NCBI GenBank assembly: GCA_964019425.1
Contig: OZ025821.1
Location: forward strand, 449,001 to 513,000
Reading direction: 5' to 3'
Length of the DNA: 64,000 nt
DNA from: Flectonema sp. DT1601
Lineage: Eukaryota > Euglenozoa > Diplonemea > Diplonemida > Diplonemidae
The notes beneath the pieces are model-generated. The model saw nothing but the letters and a program-made list of their open reading frames with translations. It did not search any database and was not told where the DNA came from. Position 1 is the stretch's first letter; each line of letters starts with the position of its first letter. Made by a program: the position numbers and the translations under genes. Shown here in pieces: positions 30,820 through 42,025 of the stretch.

Positions 30820-31455
30820 CTAGCTGTTAAACTTTTCAGCGATAGCATTACCGAGAGCGTCGCCATCAATGACTTCGACCGGCCGAATGGAGTCAACCGC
30901 AACGTGTGAAATCCCGCTCTCTTCTGCCATTCGAAATCCTTGTGCTAAGCTGCTGTGTGACTTTCCACTGGCTTGTAATCCTTTGATTGCGGGAGTATGA
31001 AACTCCAACGACAATATTAGAAATATTGATCCGATAATAAGAAAACACATCCCTGCTGTAATGTGTGTCCCTAAACTCAACATTGAATCCGACGTTTTTT
31101 GAGCGAACTTCTTTCTAGTTTGATCAATAGCTGCCTCTTGAGCAGCGAAGTCAGGAGCGGTTTTTGGAGATATATCTCGAAGAAGGAATTCAGATGCAAT
31201 ACGAAGTCTGTACTCCTCCGTGACGTCAAACCCGTCGGTGTCTAATGGTGTCTTGGTTCTTTCTTTAGCATGCATCTTATCACCAAAAGCCTTCAATACA
31301 TCTGATTCTGTTACCTTTATTTGATGAGTCAATCCCAACAGTTCTAACGCTAGTTCTTTATGCATTGCGACCCCTCTAATTCGAGGACCCCTCGCTTGGG
31401 TACAAAACCGGGCACCTACCCTCCTGGGGGTACTAATAACTGCCCTCAGAAACAT
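30820..31455 (-). CDS. Probable mitochondrial single-span membrane protein
   Basis: 211 codons from ATG 31455, 19 nt after a CTCTCTCATCATAG acceptor. The first 30 residues are basic and lack acids (FLRAVISTPRRVGARFCTQA), typical of a mitochondrial presequence. Residues 35-65 (ALELLGLTHQIKVTESDVLK) faintly resemble a J-type domain without the HPD motif. One membrane span lies at about 131-151 (ITAGMCFLIIGSIFLILSL). The C-terminal 60 residues are soluble. No named family is recognised. Confidence 0.65.
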   Translation of the reverse strand: MFLRAVISTPRRVGARFCTQARGPRIRGVAMHKELALELLGLTHQIKVTESDVLKAFGDKMHAKERTKTPLDTDGFDVTEEYRLRIASEFLLRDISPKTAPDFAAQEAAIDQTRKKFAQKTSDSMLSLGTHITAGMCFLIIGSIFLILSLEFHTPAIKGLQASGKSHSSLAQGFRMAEESGISHVAVDSIRPVEVIDGDALGNAIAEKFNS

Positions 31456-31857
31456 TTTACTGATGCCGAGTCTATGATGAGAGAGAGAGAGATAACAATC
31501 AGGTAATCATAGGAGGAGGTGCTTCGTGTGTTCTTTAATATTTCATTATAAAAAAAATAAAAAAAAAAACCTGTCATAAATAAAATACATCTCACGGGAA
31601 TGACGTGTAATTAATTTTCGATATACGAAAGCAACCATAACAAAAGTATTATAAGATTTGGGATAGAAGATTTTTTTTTTTTTTTTTTTAAAGCAACAAA
31701 TTCCTAATAATTCTATTCGCAACAGAAGAGTATCTTCCAGCTTAGATCTATTGGTTTTCAGGGGGAGTCTTATCTTTCCTGAACAAGGTGAGAAAAAGTA
31801 ATTCCTCACAACTATTTATTAAAACATCATCTCATTTTTTGAGGGACGTTTTATTTT

Positions 31858-32772
31858 TTAAAACGAAAACGAAGAAATTGAATCTGACAGGCCTCCGATA
31901 TCCTTTTTAACATCCGAATACAGACCACCCACCGCGAACTGTCTGAAGTTAAGAGGATTTGATGATCCAGAGAGAAGAGGCTTGTCATCGATGTCAGTTC
32001 CGTAGAAGCTGACGAGTACTTTAATGTCCTGACCTCTTAGTTTGTCAGCAGCTGGATCTAAACAAGCAGCGCAGTTATAACGACCAGGTTCTCCAATACA
32101 AAACTCCGTCTCGTCAAACTCACACAACGTTCCTTCCTTGTTACACGTTGGTACGAAACCATTCCCAATAGGATCTTGACCCTGTTTGTGTTGTTACTTA
32201 AGAAATCTGACTTCAGAAAATAGAAAAAAACAATCTTACAAAAAGAACATAAAACGACAAACCTTATAGCGATAAATACCCTTATTATAAGTAACATTAT
32301 AAACTAGAAAGGAAGCGATAGCAGCCTGTTCATTACACTTCGGATGATTTGGTACGTAGACTACAGCTGTTGATTCTTGAACTTTATGAGGAACTCGAAC
32401 ATCAGAAGACTTCCCACTTCCATAAACCGATGCGTACATAGTCATGTTGGAAGTAGTTGAGAGTAGAGTTGCTGATCCGTCAGCTGTTATGGAAGAGAAC
32501 TTATCAACTTTTGGACAAAAGAAATACGTTTTGTAGTTGCGCAGTCCGAAGTCTCCGTTGTTACTCGTCAGTTCAGCGGCAGGGTCTCCAACAATGAGAC
32601 GCAAGTCCATCCTGTCACCGATCTTGCATTCCTTATTTTCTGTAGTACCAGGTTCTGCCCACAGCCATGGTTTACACTGTTTCTTACAATCAAGTGGGAT
32701 TGCTGACCCTTCTGAAATCCTTATCACACACAACAACAATAGGACTCCCACGAGCTGAGTTTCCTTCAACAT
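31858..32772 (-). CDS. Secreted cysteine-containing protein, two exons
   Basis: Exon 1 is 32263-32772 and exon 2 is 31858-32181, joined across an 81-nt intron to give 277 residues. ATG 32772 is 10 nt after TTTTTTCTCCTCCCGACAG. A signal peptide is clear (VGVLLLLCVIRISEGSA). The mature part has paired cysteines (CKKQCKPW, CPKVDKF, PKCNEQ, CNKEGTLCEF, CIGEPGRYNCAACLD) and N-glycosylation sites (NMT, NVT). The first, unspliced frame would end in a short artefactual tail, so the intron is well supported by the cysteine-rich continuation. Family not recognised; likely extracellular or lysosomal. Confidence 0.75.
32182..32262 (-). other. Intron (81 nt) of the secreted-protein gene
   Basis: Donor GTTTGT, acceptor ...AACACAAACAG. 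The join keeps the frame (Tyr-Lys then Gly-Gln-Asp-Pro). Confidence 0.8.
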
Positions 32773-33030
32773 CGTATGCTCTCTGTCGGGAGGAGAAAAA
32801 AGTTAAATTAGTTTAGACAGCATCCGTAACACTTCATCACCACGATGACATAATAAACCTCTCCTGGGGGGTGAAATGAATAAAATAATAACCTCAACCT
32901 CAAGATACAATTTATATGTTTTGAAATCACGTTCGGTATATCTCCGCATGAGAATACCAATTAAGCTCGGAAGGGTTCCTTCTCATCGTCTGAAACTGAT
33001 GAGAATCTGAAACAGGTATTATTTCGTTGA

Positions 33031-35151
33031 TTAATTTACTTTGTGTCCTCTATCTTTAAACTCAACAGTCGTCCACGGAGTGTATTCAGAAAATCGAGGT
33101 TTTGCCTTTCCTGACGTTGAGACTGGAACAGAATCAGCAGCTCGTTCAGCGATGGCAGCAACAGTTAGCGTTGAATCAATAGACCCAAGTGATTGATTTA
33201 TAGTTGAACCGTCTACTACATATAGACCTGGGTATGAATGGACCTCATTAGTTGATGAGTTGATAGTATTCGAATCGACTCCTCCAACGATGTCAGACAC
33301 AACAGATTTATTAAATAAGACTTCCTTATAATTTTGAGACACGAATCCTCCTCCCAATGACTCTAAAAGTTCATCAGCTACCTTTCCGCTGTGTCTTGGA
33401 ATATTATGTGGAGTCTCACAACTGAGGACGGGTTGTTTTTTATTAATCGACATCGTCATTGGTTCATCGTTTGGGATTACTTCTTTGAGGACGAGAGTTG
33501 TTTCGTTCCAACCTGGTTTTACACACCAATGATACATTTCAATGGGATTGTTGTACCAATTTATCAAACATTGTTTTAGTACATTAAACAGACCGCTGTA
33601 GTGTTCTTGTCTTCTGAAAGAAGTGTACCGAGTTCGGGAGTTCTCGAGAGGTACTCCAGAGACTTCTATTTTCCCGTTGTTGTCGGTGGTCTTTAGAACG
33701 ACTGATGCAGAAACTCCTTCAGAGAAATCACGTCCGTCAGGAGTTCCCTCGAGATCGAGTGAAGTGCAATACAATTTAGTTGTTGTTGGTGAGAAGATAT
33801 TAGTTCCAACAGAATCAGGTAGATTTGGTAATCCGAGTTCATCTTTCTTCATTTGTAACAACAGAGAGTTGGTCTCAACTGTTCCACAGCTGACGACAAC
33901 ATTTCTAGCCTTCAGTCGAACATCAATCGACTTCCCAACAGAGACATCACTCAAACCATCTTCATTTGGTTTTACGATTGTCAGTTTACCGTCAACTACG
34001 TAACGAGAGTCGTCTTCTTCATCCTCAACTTCACCCAAGTATCTGACAGCAGTGGCTCTGTAGCTATTTAAGATGTTAACTCCGTATCTCATCTCAGCGA
34101 GATATAAATAATTCTTATCTAAACTGTTCTTCGCATTTCTGGAACAACCAACAGAACATTCCCCGCACTCCATACAAGGTGATCGAGTCATACCCAGACC
34201 TTCAAAGTATGGGTCGTCCCAAACAGCTCTTCCTCGTTCTGAGATGTTCATGTCCTTCATTCCGAGTGAGTCTCTTTGAAGTTGTTGTCTTCGAGTACTG
34301 TTTTTATATTATTTGATTTACATTCGAGTAGTAGTCATAAGAACAAAACAAAACAAAACATACTTGTGACTTTCATCATCGACGTTAGACTTGACTGTTC
34401 GATTTGGATTGTTAGCGATATCCTTTATACGTCTTTCTTCATTTGTGAGGAGCGTTTGATCTTTTATATTGCCAGCCTGCTTTCCAAAGAAGATACCAAC
34501 GTCTGTTCGATAAGCTTCAAATGGTACCTCAACATTTGATGCCGCAGTGACCACTCGACCATCACGTTCGTAGATGGCGGGCTGTGTTGAGACACCAAGA
34601 AACTGTCGAACTTTTTTATAATACGGTTCTAAGTCTTTAAAGTCTGGATGCTCTTCTAAATGAGACGACTGTTCCAGTGAACAACCTCCAACTCCCACGT
34701 TGGTTTCAACACAGATATCACCGAGTGATATATATTGTTTCTTACCTCTCAGTAGTTTTAGCAGGTTGGGTTTCCAGAGATCTGAACAGTTGAGGTCAAC
34801 GTTAGTCTTTATATTATTCCATCTCCTACCTTGTTCGAGTAGCACTACAGAATAGCCTTTCTCTGCCATTCTCATTGCGTAAATTGATCCTCCGTAGCCG
34901 GAACCGATTACTATGTAGTCGTAAATATTTTCTTTCAAAGCTTCGTGATCATATGATTGAAGTCCTTCTTGTGAGACCTTTCCGTGTGTATAAGAAACTG
35001 ATGACATCGCGTATTCGTTGTGTGCTGCTGCCTTCCTCTCACGTATTCTGTGGTAAGCATCTAACTGTCTCTTTGAGAATTCCTTGTCTTCATCTGATTG
35101 TTGTGATTGATACCTCCGAGCAACTCGTGAAAGTAGTTTCCTTTTCATCAT
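33031..35151 (-). CDS. GMC-family FAD oxidoreductase (cholesterol-oxidase-like), two exons
   Basis: Exon 1 is 34364-35151 and exon 2 is 33031-34297; the 66-nt intron 34298-34363 joins them in frame to 684 residues. Residues 76-110 form the FAD-binding Rossmann motif (G-S-G-Y-G-G at about 83-88, ending VVLLEQGRRW). Exon 2 starts with a Cys cluster C-x2-C-x2-C-x3-C followed by N-A-K-N-S-L-D-K-N-Y-L, typical of the sterol/long-chain-alcohol branch with bacterial relatives. The C-terminus has VVDGSTINQSLGSIDSTLT, the usual substrate/FAD loop. The 75 residues before the FAD domain are basic and may target an organelle. Substrate not determinable. Confidence 0.85.
34298..34363 (-). other. Intron (66 nt) of the GMC oxidoreductase gene
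   Basis: Donor GTATGT, acceptor ATATAAAAACAG; phase 2. Both flanking frames are open and the joined protein has the expected family order. Confidence 0.85.
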
Positions 35152-35498
35152 CTTCGATAGATCTGAGCTGGGAATTTAGTTTTAAAAATAATTCACATGA
35201 AATAATTCAAATAATAAGTACAGTCTTCAGTCATGAGCTCTACGAAACCTGTTATAAAGAATTGATCATAAAGTACTTCTGTAGTCAAGTCATCTCATCG
35301 CCATTGGCGGGCGTATCATCAGTAGTTTCCCTTTATGTAAAAGAAGAGTTATTAAAGACATCACTGAAATCGATACCTCTCTTTGAGTGTAAATGTTTTA
35401 GTACTTTCGTAGTGTAAACATCGAAAGCCTGTTGTTGTACAAGAAATACGAAACAAAACATGCCAATGAACTAACCAAATAGTTACCTCGAAGAAGGC

Positions 35499-38150
35499 TC
35501 AGCAGCTGATGGGGTAGAAGTCTTGTCGACCTGCAGCAATCTGTGCGACTAACACTCCGATTCCTCCTCCGCCGTATCCAATTGAACGAGGGGGGCGTTC
35601 ACTGAACTTTGTGACGGCGTTGATATTATCAGCAGCAGCGGGGACATATTTACTCTGCTTCTCTCTGACTTCGAAATTATCATTTTGTGGAACATGTCTC
35701 AGTAGTTTTAATGGTTTTGGTCGAGAAGCCTTCCCCTTCTTACACTTTGGGGGTTGTGGACACATGTCATAGAGCAGCTGTGACAGTGATCTGGTGCGAG
35801 ACATCTTCTTCTTCTTTTTCTGAATCAGTTTGGGCTCATCGACAACAGTGTTTTGTGTTTCATATTTAGCAACTGCTCGATGGGGTTTAGGAATACGACG
35901 GACGTTTTGTTGCCACTTCTTCCCACTAGTGGGTTGTGTACTCTCTCTGTTGGTAATTGATTGACTTTTTGTGACAGCAGACGTTTTGATATCAGCAGCA
36001 GACTCTCCAGTAGTACTAATGAACTCTTCACGTTGTGGATGTTGTACTTCATTCTGATCTTCTGAATGAATTGAATGAATTATTATCTCAGCTGATGAGT
36101 TGAACTCAGAAGGAGACACAACTTCTCTACTCTCATGAGGTTGAATAGATTTCAATCCCTCAGCTATTTGTGTCTTTGATGAACATTCACTCTCTTGAGG
36201 ACTTGCGATACCAAATGATGTGAAGTCAGACAACAAGTCATCGACGGCATTCGATTCAACCTGTTCCTCAGGAAGACTATCAACGGACACGATGTTGTTA
36301 ATTTTGATCATCTCCGAGTTAGAATCTCTCAAAGGGGAGACTACCTGTGATAAGGTATCTTTAATAATATCTGTGATTCCTATCGGAGGTGGGGATTCAA
36401 CTTCTTCATTTGGTTCATCCAGCTCTGATAAGTCATCAGCGGGAAGACACAATTCTCGTATTGCAGTAGTTAGACTTTCATTATTATCTGTAGTCAGTTG
36501 GTTTACTATTGAGATGTGACGATGGTTTGAATGTGGTGTCGTTGAGTCTTCGTCGACTTTCTCATCGTCAGATTCTGACGGATGAGATGATTTCATATTT
36601 TTTAAAGGAACTTTAAAAGTATTTATAATTCGAGAGATTCGTCTCCCTCGTTGCTGAGCCGTGTCATTAGCTGCTTCCTTAAAGTCGAGTGTCGACGTGT
36701 CTTCGAGTAGCTTATTAGCTGCTTTCTTAGTCGCTGCATTGATACTTTTCAAAAACAGATTTCGAGAAGCTGAAGGAGGTTTCACATCTGATTGTGATTG
36801 AGACTGCTCTGGAACAGATCCAGAAACAGTATTTTGAAGCATCATTGCAAGCGCTGCTCTCTTCAGTTGTTCTCTCTGAGCAGCATCATCAATTACTTTA
36901 TTTGGTTGATCGTCAGTCTCTGCTTTTGATATCCTTCTGATTCCTTCTTCAACTGCACTTTTCCATTTCGCCTTTCGAACGCCTTTATCGTCTCTGTTCA
37001 TTTTCTTTTCCTTAGCACGATGGGTGTCAATAACAACCTTTAAAGCTTGATTCAATGTGTCAGATGCGAGATCGTCATTCTCTAAAGACATCGCTTGTTT
37101 GTTTCCCTTCCAATGACAGTATTTTAATATTGAAAATAACTTATTGGCTTCTACCTTACTATCGGTTTCGGGAGTGTGTTCTTTACGAACCATGTCAACA
37201 CCGAATTCTACAAATTTCTGAAAACCCTTGGCCATGGAAAGCTGTTCTCTGATATTTGAGATCGAAGAAGGGTCTGCAGCAGCTGCGTGGATTGGAGAAA
37301 ATATCAGATCTTTAAATTCAGTAAAACTAACTTCATCACCACACAGTAGTCTGGCTAACTGAACTACTTCCATAGCTGCTGAAGTCTGACCGAATAGATG
37401 CAGCTGTTGTTCAATTGAAGACATTTGAATTGTTGAGTTCGTTGGAGATGTTGGCGACGCACCAAAATCAACAAACAATTCCTCAGCTCTACTTTGATTT
37501 GAACAAAGTAACGAAGTATATTGTGACTTCGTAAGTGAGTCACTCTCTCTAGAAAGACCGACTACACGAAGTTGATATTTATCCGCAAAGTCAGCCAACT
37601 TCGCAGCCTGCAAAGTACCATCACTCTGAGTTCCTAAAAGATCAAATACAGCATCGGCTTGGTGGCCGCAGCTCCGTTCTTCTTCAGCTGTTTGATGTCT
37701 TCTCTTAAGTTCGTGCATCATTTTTAAAAACATAAAACTGTCCATTTCAGTATTGTCATTGTAAGGTGTGGAGTCATAAAGCGTTCCAATCACATCTGTT
37801 ATTTCTATTAGAGATTCGACTGGTGTTCCAAGTCCGTCGAGTAGCTCTTCGATTGCTGAAATGTCGCTCACCTTAACTCCACCAGCCGCAGTGAAGGCTC
37901 TCTTACAAACTTCTATCTCTGCGAGATTTAGTGTATTTACTGTTGACTTCATGTGGTAGACTTGTCGCTTGTCATCTCTGGGGGTCTTCTCTTCTTTTGG
38001 TTTGATGATTGATTTCGGTGAATTTCTTGTTAGAGGTTTCCTCTCAGCTACTATCATCTCATCGATAACGATACCGCATCGAGCTAGTCGTGTGAATTTA
38101 GAAAGCGATACATATTCAGGTTTGGATTGAAACTTCTTCTTGGAGTACAT
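35499..38150 (-). CDS. Large unrecognised protein with an EF-hand-like N-terminal region
   Basis: 883 codons from ATG 38150, which follows TTTATTTCTAAACAG by one base. Residues about 78-160 look like degenerate EF-hand pairs: ICKRAF-like helix, VSDISAIEELLDGLG, then MDSFMFLKMMHELKRRH; canonical calcium ligands are not evident. A similar helical pair recurs around 165-300. The middle (430-730) is disordered, Ser/Glu/Asp-rich. The last 150 residues are basic (KKKKKMSRTRS, KPLKLLRHVP) and end in a Gly-rich stretch (RSIGYGGGGIGVLVAQIAAG). No introns are needed. Possibly cytoskeletal; family unknown. Confidence 0.75.
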   Translation of the reverse strand: MYSKKKFQSKPEYVSLSKFTRLARCGIVIDEMIVAERKPLTRNSPKSIIKPKEEKTPRDDKRQVYHMKSTVNTLNLAEIEVCKRAFTAAGGVKVSDISAIEELLDGLGTPVESLIEITDVIGTLYDSTPYNDNTEMDSFMFLKMMHELKRRHQTAEEERSCGHQADAVFDLLGTQSDGTLQAAKLADFADKYQLRVVGLSRESDSLTKSQYTSLLCSNQSRAEELFVDFGASPTSPTNSTIQMSSIEQQLHLFGQTSAAMEVVQLARLLCGDEVSFTEFKDLIFSPIHAAAADPSSISNIREQLSMAKGFQKFVEFGVDMVRKEHTPETDSKVEANKLFSILKYCHWKGNKQAMSLENDDLASDTLNQALKVVIDTHRAKEKKMNRDDKGVRKAKWKSAVEEGIRRISKAETDDQPNKVIDDAAQREQLKRAALAMMLQNTVSGSVPEQSQSQSDVKPPSASRNLFLKSINAATKKAANKLLEDTSTLDFKEAANDTAQQRGRRISRIINTFKVPLKNMKSSHPSESDDEKVDEDSTTPHSNHRHISIVNQLTTDNNESLTTAIRELCLPADDLSELDEPNEEVESPPPIGITDIIKDTLSQVVSPLRDSNSEMIKINNIVSVDSLPEEQVESNAVDDLLSDFTSFGIASPQESECSSKTQIAEGLKSIQPHESREVVSPSEFNSSAEIIIHSIHSEDQNEVQHPQREEFISTTGESAADIKTSAVTKSQSITNRESTQPTSGKKWQQNVRRIPKPHRAVAKYETQNTVVDEPKLIQKKKKKMSRTRSLSQLLYDMCPQPPKCKKGKASRPKPLKLLRHVPQNDNFEVREKQSKYVPAAADNINAVTKFSERPPRSIGYGGGGIGVLVAQIAAGRQDFYPISC

Positions 38151-38973
38151 CCTGTTTAGAAATAAATTATAGTCCTGTCAGACAATACTACTAAACTCTG
38201 TGATGACACACAACAGATAGTGCTAACCCCACCAAGAGGCTAAGGAAGTAATTTTTTTTTTTTTGATTAGAATTAATCAGCCAGTTCTCCACTCGTCCTT
38301 GTGGCATTATTCACCTTAGTTTGTAAATCTCTAACTGAAGAACCACTAACAAACTCTGTCATATCGCAGGTTTAAATCTGCTGTGACCACCACCACCACG
38401 GAAATTAACATCAATCCTGTTAAGAAATATATTATTTTTGTTGTTGAGCATCATTTGGTTAACTATTTCAGGTCTTTAACAGATCCTGTATCCCATATCC
38501 ACTTAAAAATACGGGTTCGCATTTGAAGTTTTGTTGAGGCTGCGGATATTCACACAGCATGTCAACTGTTTTTCTTTCATTATTATATTTTTTTTCTTTA
38601 AAAAAAACGATTTTGCGTTCTTCTAAAAAAAATATATATGGTCGTAACACGACTGGTATTGGTATTTTCCTCTCTTCTTCTTCTTCTTCTCCCTTTTTAC
38701 AAAAATAATGTTAGCAGCGAGCTGACATTGGTTATCCAACTCGTAGCTCAACAAAAAGGGGATACAAAAACAATAAAGCTTATCCACACGAGGTACCGAC
38801 ACGGTCTCGAGTCAGTTGAAAAACGAAGTAATCCAAACCTACCTGATTGAAGTATTGTACACGAAAAAACTTATGGTTGGTAGGGATTCGGGGGAAAGAA
38901 AGAAAAAAAAAAAAAAATTCACAAACTCACGGAGAACAGAAAAGTAATACCACACCAAAAAAAATAATATGAC

Positions 38974-39016
<43 letters not shown>

Positions 39017-39056
39017 CTTTCGGTCGGTCATGCGGAATTAAACTTGACATCCAAAA
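38151..39056. other. Intergenic stretch
   Basis: Contains an A run of about 37 at 38977-39014 and a (TTC)n patch near 38673-38690. No gene seen. Confidence 0.5.
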
Positions 39057-41779
39057 TTATGGAATTTCTCTATAACCATCCGAACCTGACCTCTTTTCTT
39101 TGCAATATCCAATAATTTTAATTACAGTTCCCGAAATTAATTTCCAGACTGATGGAGCCTTCGCAACAACCAACGGAGGTCTCAAAAAGAACAACCCAAT
39201 TAAACCGGTTAACAATAACCCGACAGCTATTCCTAACAGTATGTACATATTCTTCCACTTATTGTGCTCCGAAAATCCTTGATCAGATATGTAGGTACGA
39301 GCATCACCATCTGTGTCAGAAAGCATATTTATTAAAATACTTTCGTAGGTGTACCTGTTTGGTGTTGTATGTTTTTGATTTGATTTGGTTTTGTTTTCCC
39401 CTCCAGAAACTCCTTTGCGATGGCACGCGCAGTGTGAAGAGCGTAAAGAAGGCTGTCGGGGATGTTGATTATATATCTGCACAAGACCAGATGCTAGTCG
39501 ATAGTGAAGACACGTTACTGAAGACTAACTCTATCATCGTTCAGAGAACGAAGACGAAAGTAAAACAGCGAAAACCGACACCAGAACCGTATCTGAGCTA
39601 CCATCAACAGAGACTTCGCATAAGCGAATCGGAGATCTTCCTCAGCAAGTCGGGGCATCGTTAACAAGATCCCCAAACAAAGTTAATTTTCGTCCCTTAG
39701 AAAATTAGAGTATAAATGTGAAATAATTTCTCTCCTCTGACTCTGATCGTTGACTCGACATAACAGCAACAGGGAAGACCTGGGGAGCTGGAACGACAGT
39801 TTAGGCTCAAAAAAAAAAAAAACATACCTAAAAAATGACATTTTCTCAATCCAACTAAACCACGAAGGCATGTATTTCGTATTTATAAGAAACCCTCCAG
39901 TCATGATAAAGAACGCAAAGATAGCTTGTAAAACAGTCGAAGCAGCACTCATACTATCCCAAACACATCCAATACAAAATGATAAAGCATAAAATGATGA
40001 TTGAGCAATCAAGATCATTACTAAGAGGTTGGTTAACTGTCCTTGCTGTGTTGTTTTGTTTTGTTTGATTGTTTCTTTATATAAAGTAATCTCTGTATGA
40101 GATGTTTAAATGCATACTTCGAAAGTAATAAACCAATACATTCCAGCTGTAAGGAGAATCGCAACGATCGGAGGAACAATCACCCTGATGAATATCAATT
40201 CCCATAATATAGTCACCGCCCAGTACGTTGATGTAGTGTAGCTACCTGATCCACGATGATGGAGAAATACCTGTTTTTTTTTTTTTTGTTTTTTTTTTTC
40301 CTTCTTTTTATAATATCCAATAACAACACATACAGGTCTATGTCGAATTAAAGAAGACGCTGTCGGGATGTTCATGAGCATTAGCACCACCACAACAAAG
40401 AATATGATCCCAACTTTATTTTGTAAACCAGCTTGATTCGTAGACTGCATTGAATACAACTTTCCAATGAGTAGGAGAAATCCAACAGTTGAAATCCATC
40501 TAAGGAGATGCCACCATTTATAAACCCAATGTCGTAGAGCTATTGATTTTAAGAGGATGACTATACGAGATAATTCCGAAGGGACCTGATAGATGTGGTC
40601 TAAATCATCGTCAGTGTGAATCGTGTTTCTATTTGAATAAATAAAATCAACTTCCGATAAAAACGGAGCCAACAACGATTGATATTCAGGAGACTGACTG
40701 TATGCTAAATCAAGCGACGCAGCGCTCATTTTTGGTTCTTCACTTGCTGTTGACCATCCGACCTCATCGCTGTCACAAAGTTGAAGTAAGAAGTCAGTTG
40801 GAGTGTAGTGACGATTCCAAACCATTCCTTGGCTTTGGAAGTATTCAATTGCGTGTTCTCCTGCTTTACCAAAATACGCCAGGTGTGATCCGTGCAGTAG
40901 AATTAAATTATCTAAAAGATTATAAACAGCCCAACGAGGTTGGTCTAATGATACGACAACAGTCTTTCCTCTGTTCTCAGCTAGTCCTTGAAGCAATCTC
41001 ATAATACGAAGTGATCCTTGATAACCTAGTCCTGATGTTGGTGTCTCAACAACAATAACAGAAGGATCAAGAAGTAACTCTTGAGCGATTGTCATTCGAA
41101 GTTTTGACTCAGCTGAGAGCTCAACAATCTTTTTACGTTCTTCACTTTGTAAATGAACCATTTCAAGAACTCTATCGATAGTTTCATTCTGTTCGATAGA
41201 ACTGATCTTAATATGTAACTGTAATACGAACATTAAATTCTGTCTAACAGTCAACAGTTTTGAGCAGTACACACCTCTCTGTAGTGCAAATCCAACTATT
41301 GATCTTCTGTACCAAGTTCCTATCGGTCGTTTTGCGTATACAACTTGTCCAGAGTATTCTTGATCTGATACAGCTCCAGCAACAATATTTAATAAAGCAG
41401 TTACTTCTAATTCATTTGATCCAAGTATCGCTGTTAGTTTTCCAGGTTGAAGAACTCCGCTGACATTAGTTAGGAGGTTGTCATTGCTTTCAGGAGCAGT
41501 ACCAGGTTTTCTTAGAGAAATATTCTTAAAAACAACAGTTGATGCTCCAAGAGTTTCTGTTTCATTCCCTCCTGCCATCATCGAATGGTTTTGACTGCGA
41601 GCCCACAGAGCTGCATTCGCACTGGCTAATAATGAATGGTTTTCAACATGTTCATCTTCACCTTCTTCCTCGTCATGGTCGATTAGTTCTCCAGTATCAG
41701 ATAAACAAGAATGAAATGCCAGAGAGTGTACCGACTTATCGCCCCTCGCTCCTGGAGGTGAACAGCCTTTTGCTGACAT
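39057..41779 (-). CDS. ABCG-type half-transporter with degenerate ATPase, four exons
   Basis: Exons 40334-41779, 40118-40270, 39828-40036 and 39057-39354 join in frame to 701 residues. The N-terminal ATPase domain is followed by six-span membrane domain features of ABCG: RHRP-VFLHHRGSGSYTTSTYW across the first intron, then a loop to SFFR-YTYESILINML across the third, and a last span IAVGLLLTGLIGLFFL. The ATPase motifs are abnormal: Walker A reads GSNELEVT (lysine lost), the signature LSAES replaces LSGGE, Walker B/D-loop is VVETPTSGLG, and the H-loop is SLDQPR instead of IHQPR. It probably cannot hydrolyse ATP alone and may pair with an active partner, as in known asymmetric ABC dimers. Confidence 0.85.
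39355..39827 (-). other. Intron 3 of ABCG gene (473 nt, unusually long)
   Basis: Donor GTATGT after ...TTTTTTAG, acceptor ACACCAAACAG. Joining gives S-F-F-R-Y-T-Y-E-S-I-L-I-N-M-L, the family's conserved F-R-Y-x-[FY]-E-[AS] motif. Interior sequence is richer in G+C than other introns and carries a plus-strand frame up to 39664. Confidence 0.8.
39420..39664 (+). other. Antisense open frame inside ABCG intron 3
   Basis: After GTTTTCCCCTCCAG (pyrimidine tract plus AG, plus strand) an 82-codon frame runs to a TAA at 39664 with a balanced composition (VGDVDYISAQDQMLVDSEDT, RLRISESEIFLSKSGHR). The first in-frame ATG is at about 39491, giving 57 residues. No family recognised; it would be the only plus-strand gene in this cluster, so it may be a relic or insertion. 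Confidence 0.25.
40037..40117 (-). other. Intron 2 of ABCG gene (81 nt)
   Basis: Donor GTATGC, acceptor CAAGGACAG, phase 0; the next exon starts LTNLLVMILIAQSS, a membrane span. Confidence 0.75.
40271..40333 (-). other. Intron 1 of ABCG gene (63 nt, in frame, poly-A)
   Basis: Donor GTATGT, acceptor preceded by 13 A's then CAG. Its length is a multiple of three and it has no stop, so it reads through as an artefactual Lys-rich insert. Removal restores the conserved R-P-V-F-L-H-H-R-G-S-G-S-Y motif. Confidence 0.85.
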
Positions 41780-42025
41780 CTTCTCCCCTTCAGTGCGGCA
41801 TTATATGATATCACACTTTAGAATAATAATTTGAAAAAATATTAAAAAAAAAACTTTCTTATAAACTCCTTCCCTGAAGCGACATTCTTTGTGATGTGAT
41901 GCTGTGGTTGAAAATCTACTCAGAAAAGTACAAAAGACAACTGAAGGATACGAACGGATAGCTGTTTGTACATAAGAGACGGTTAGAGGTAAGGAATTTA
42001 GTAGCAGAAGTGTTGATTTTGATTG

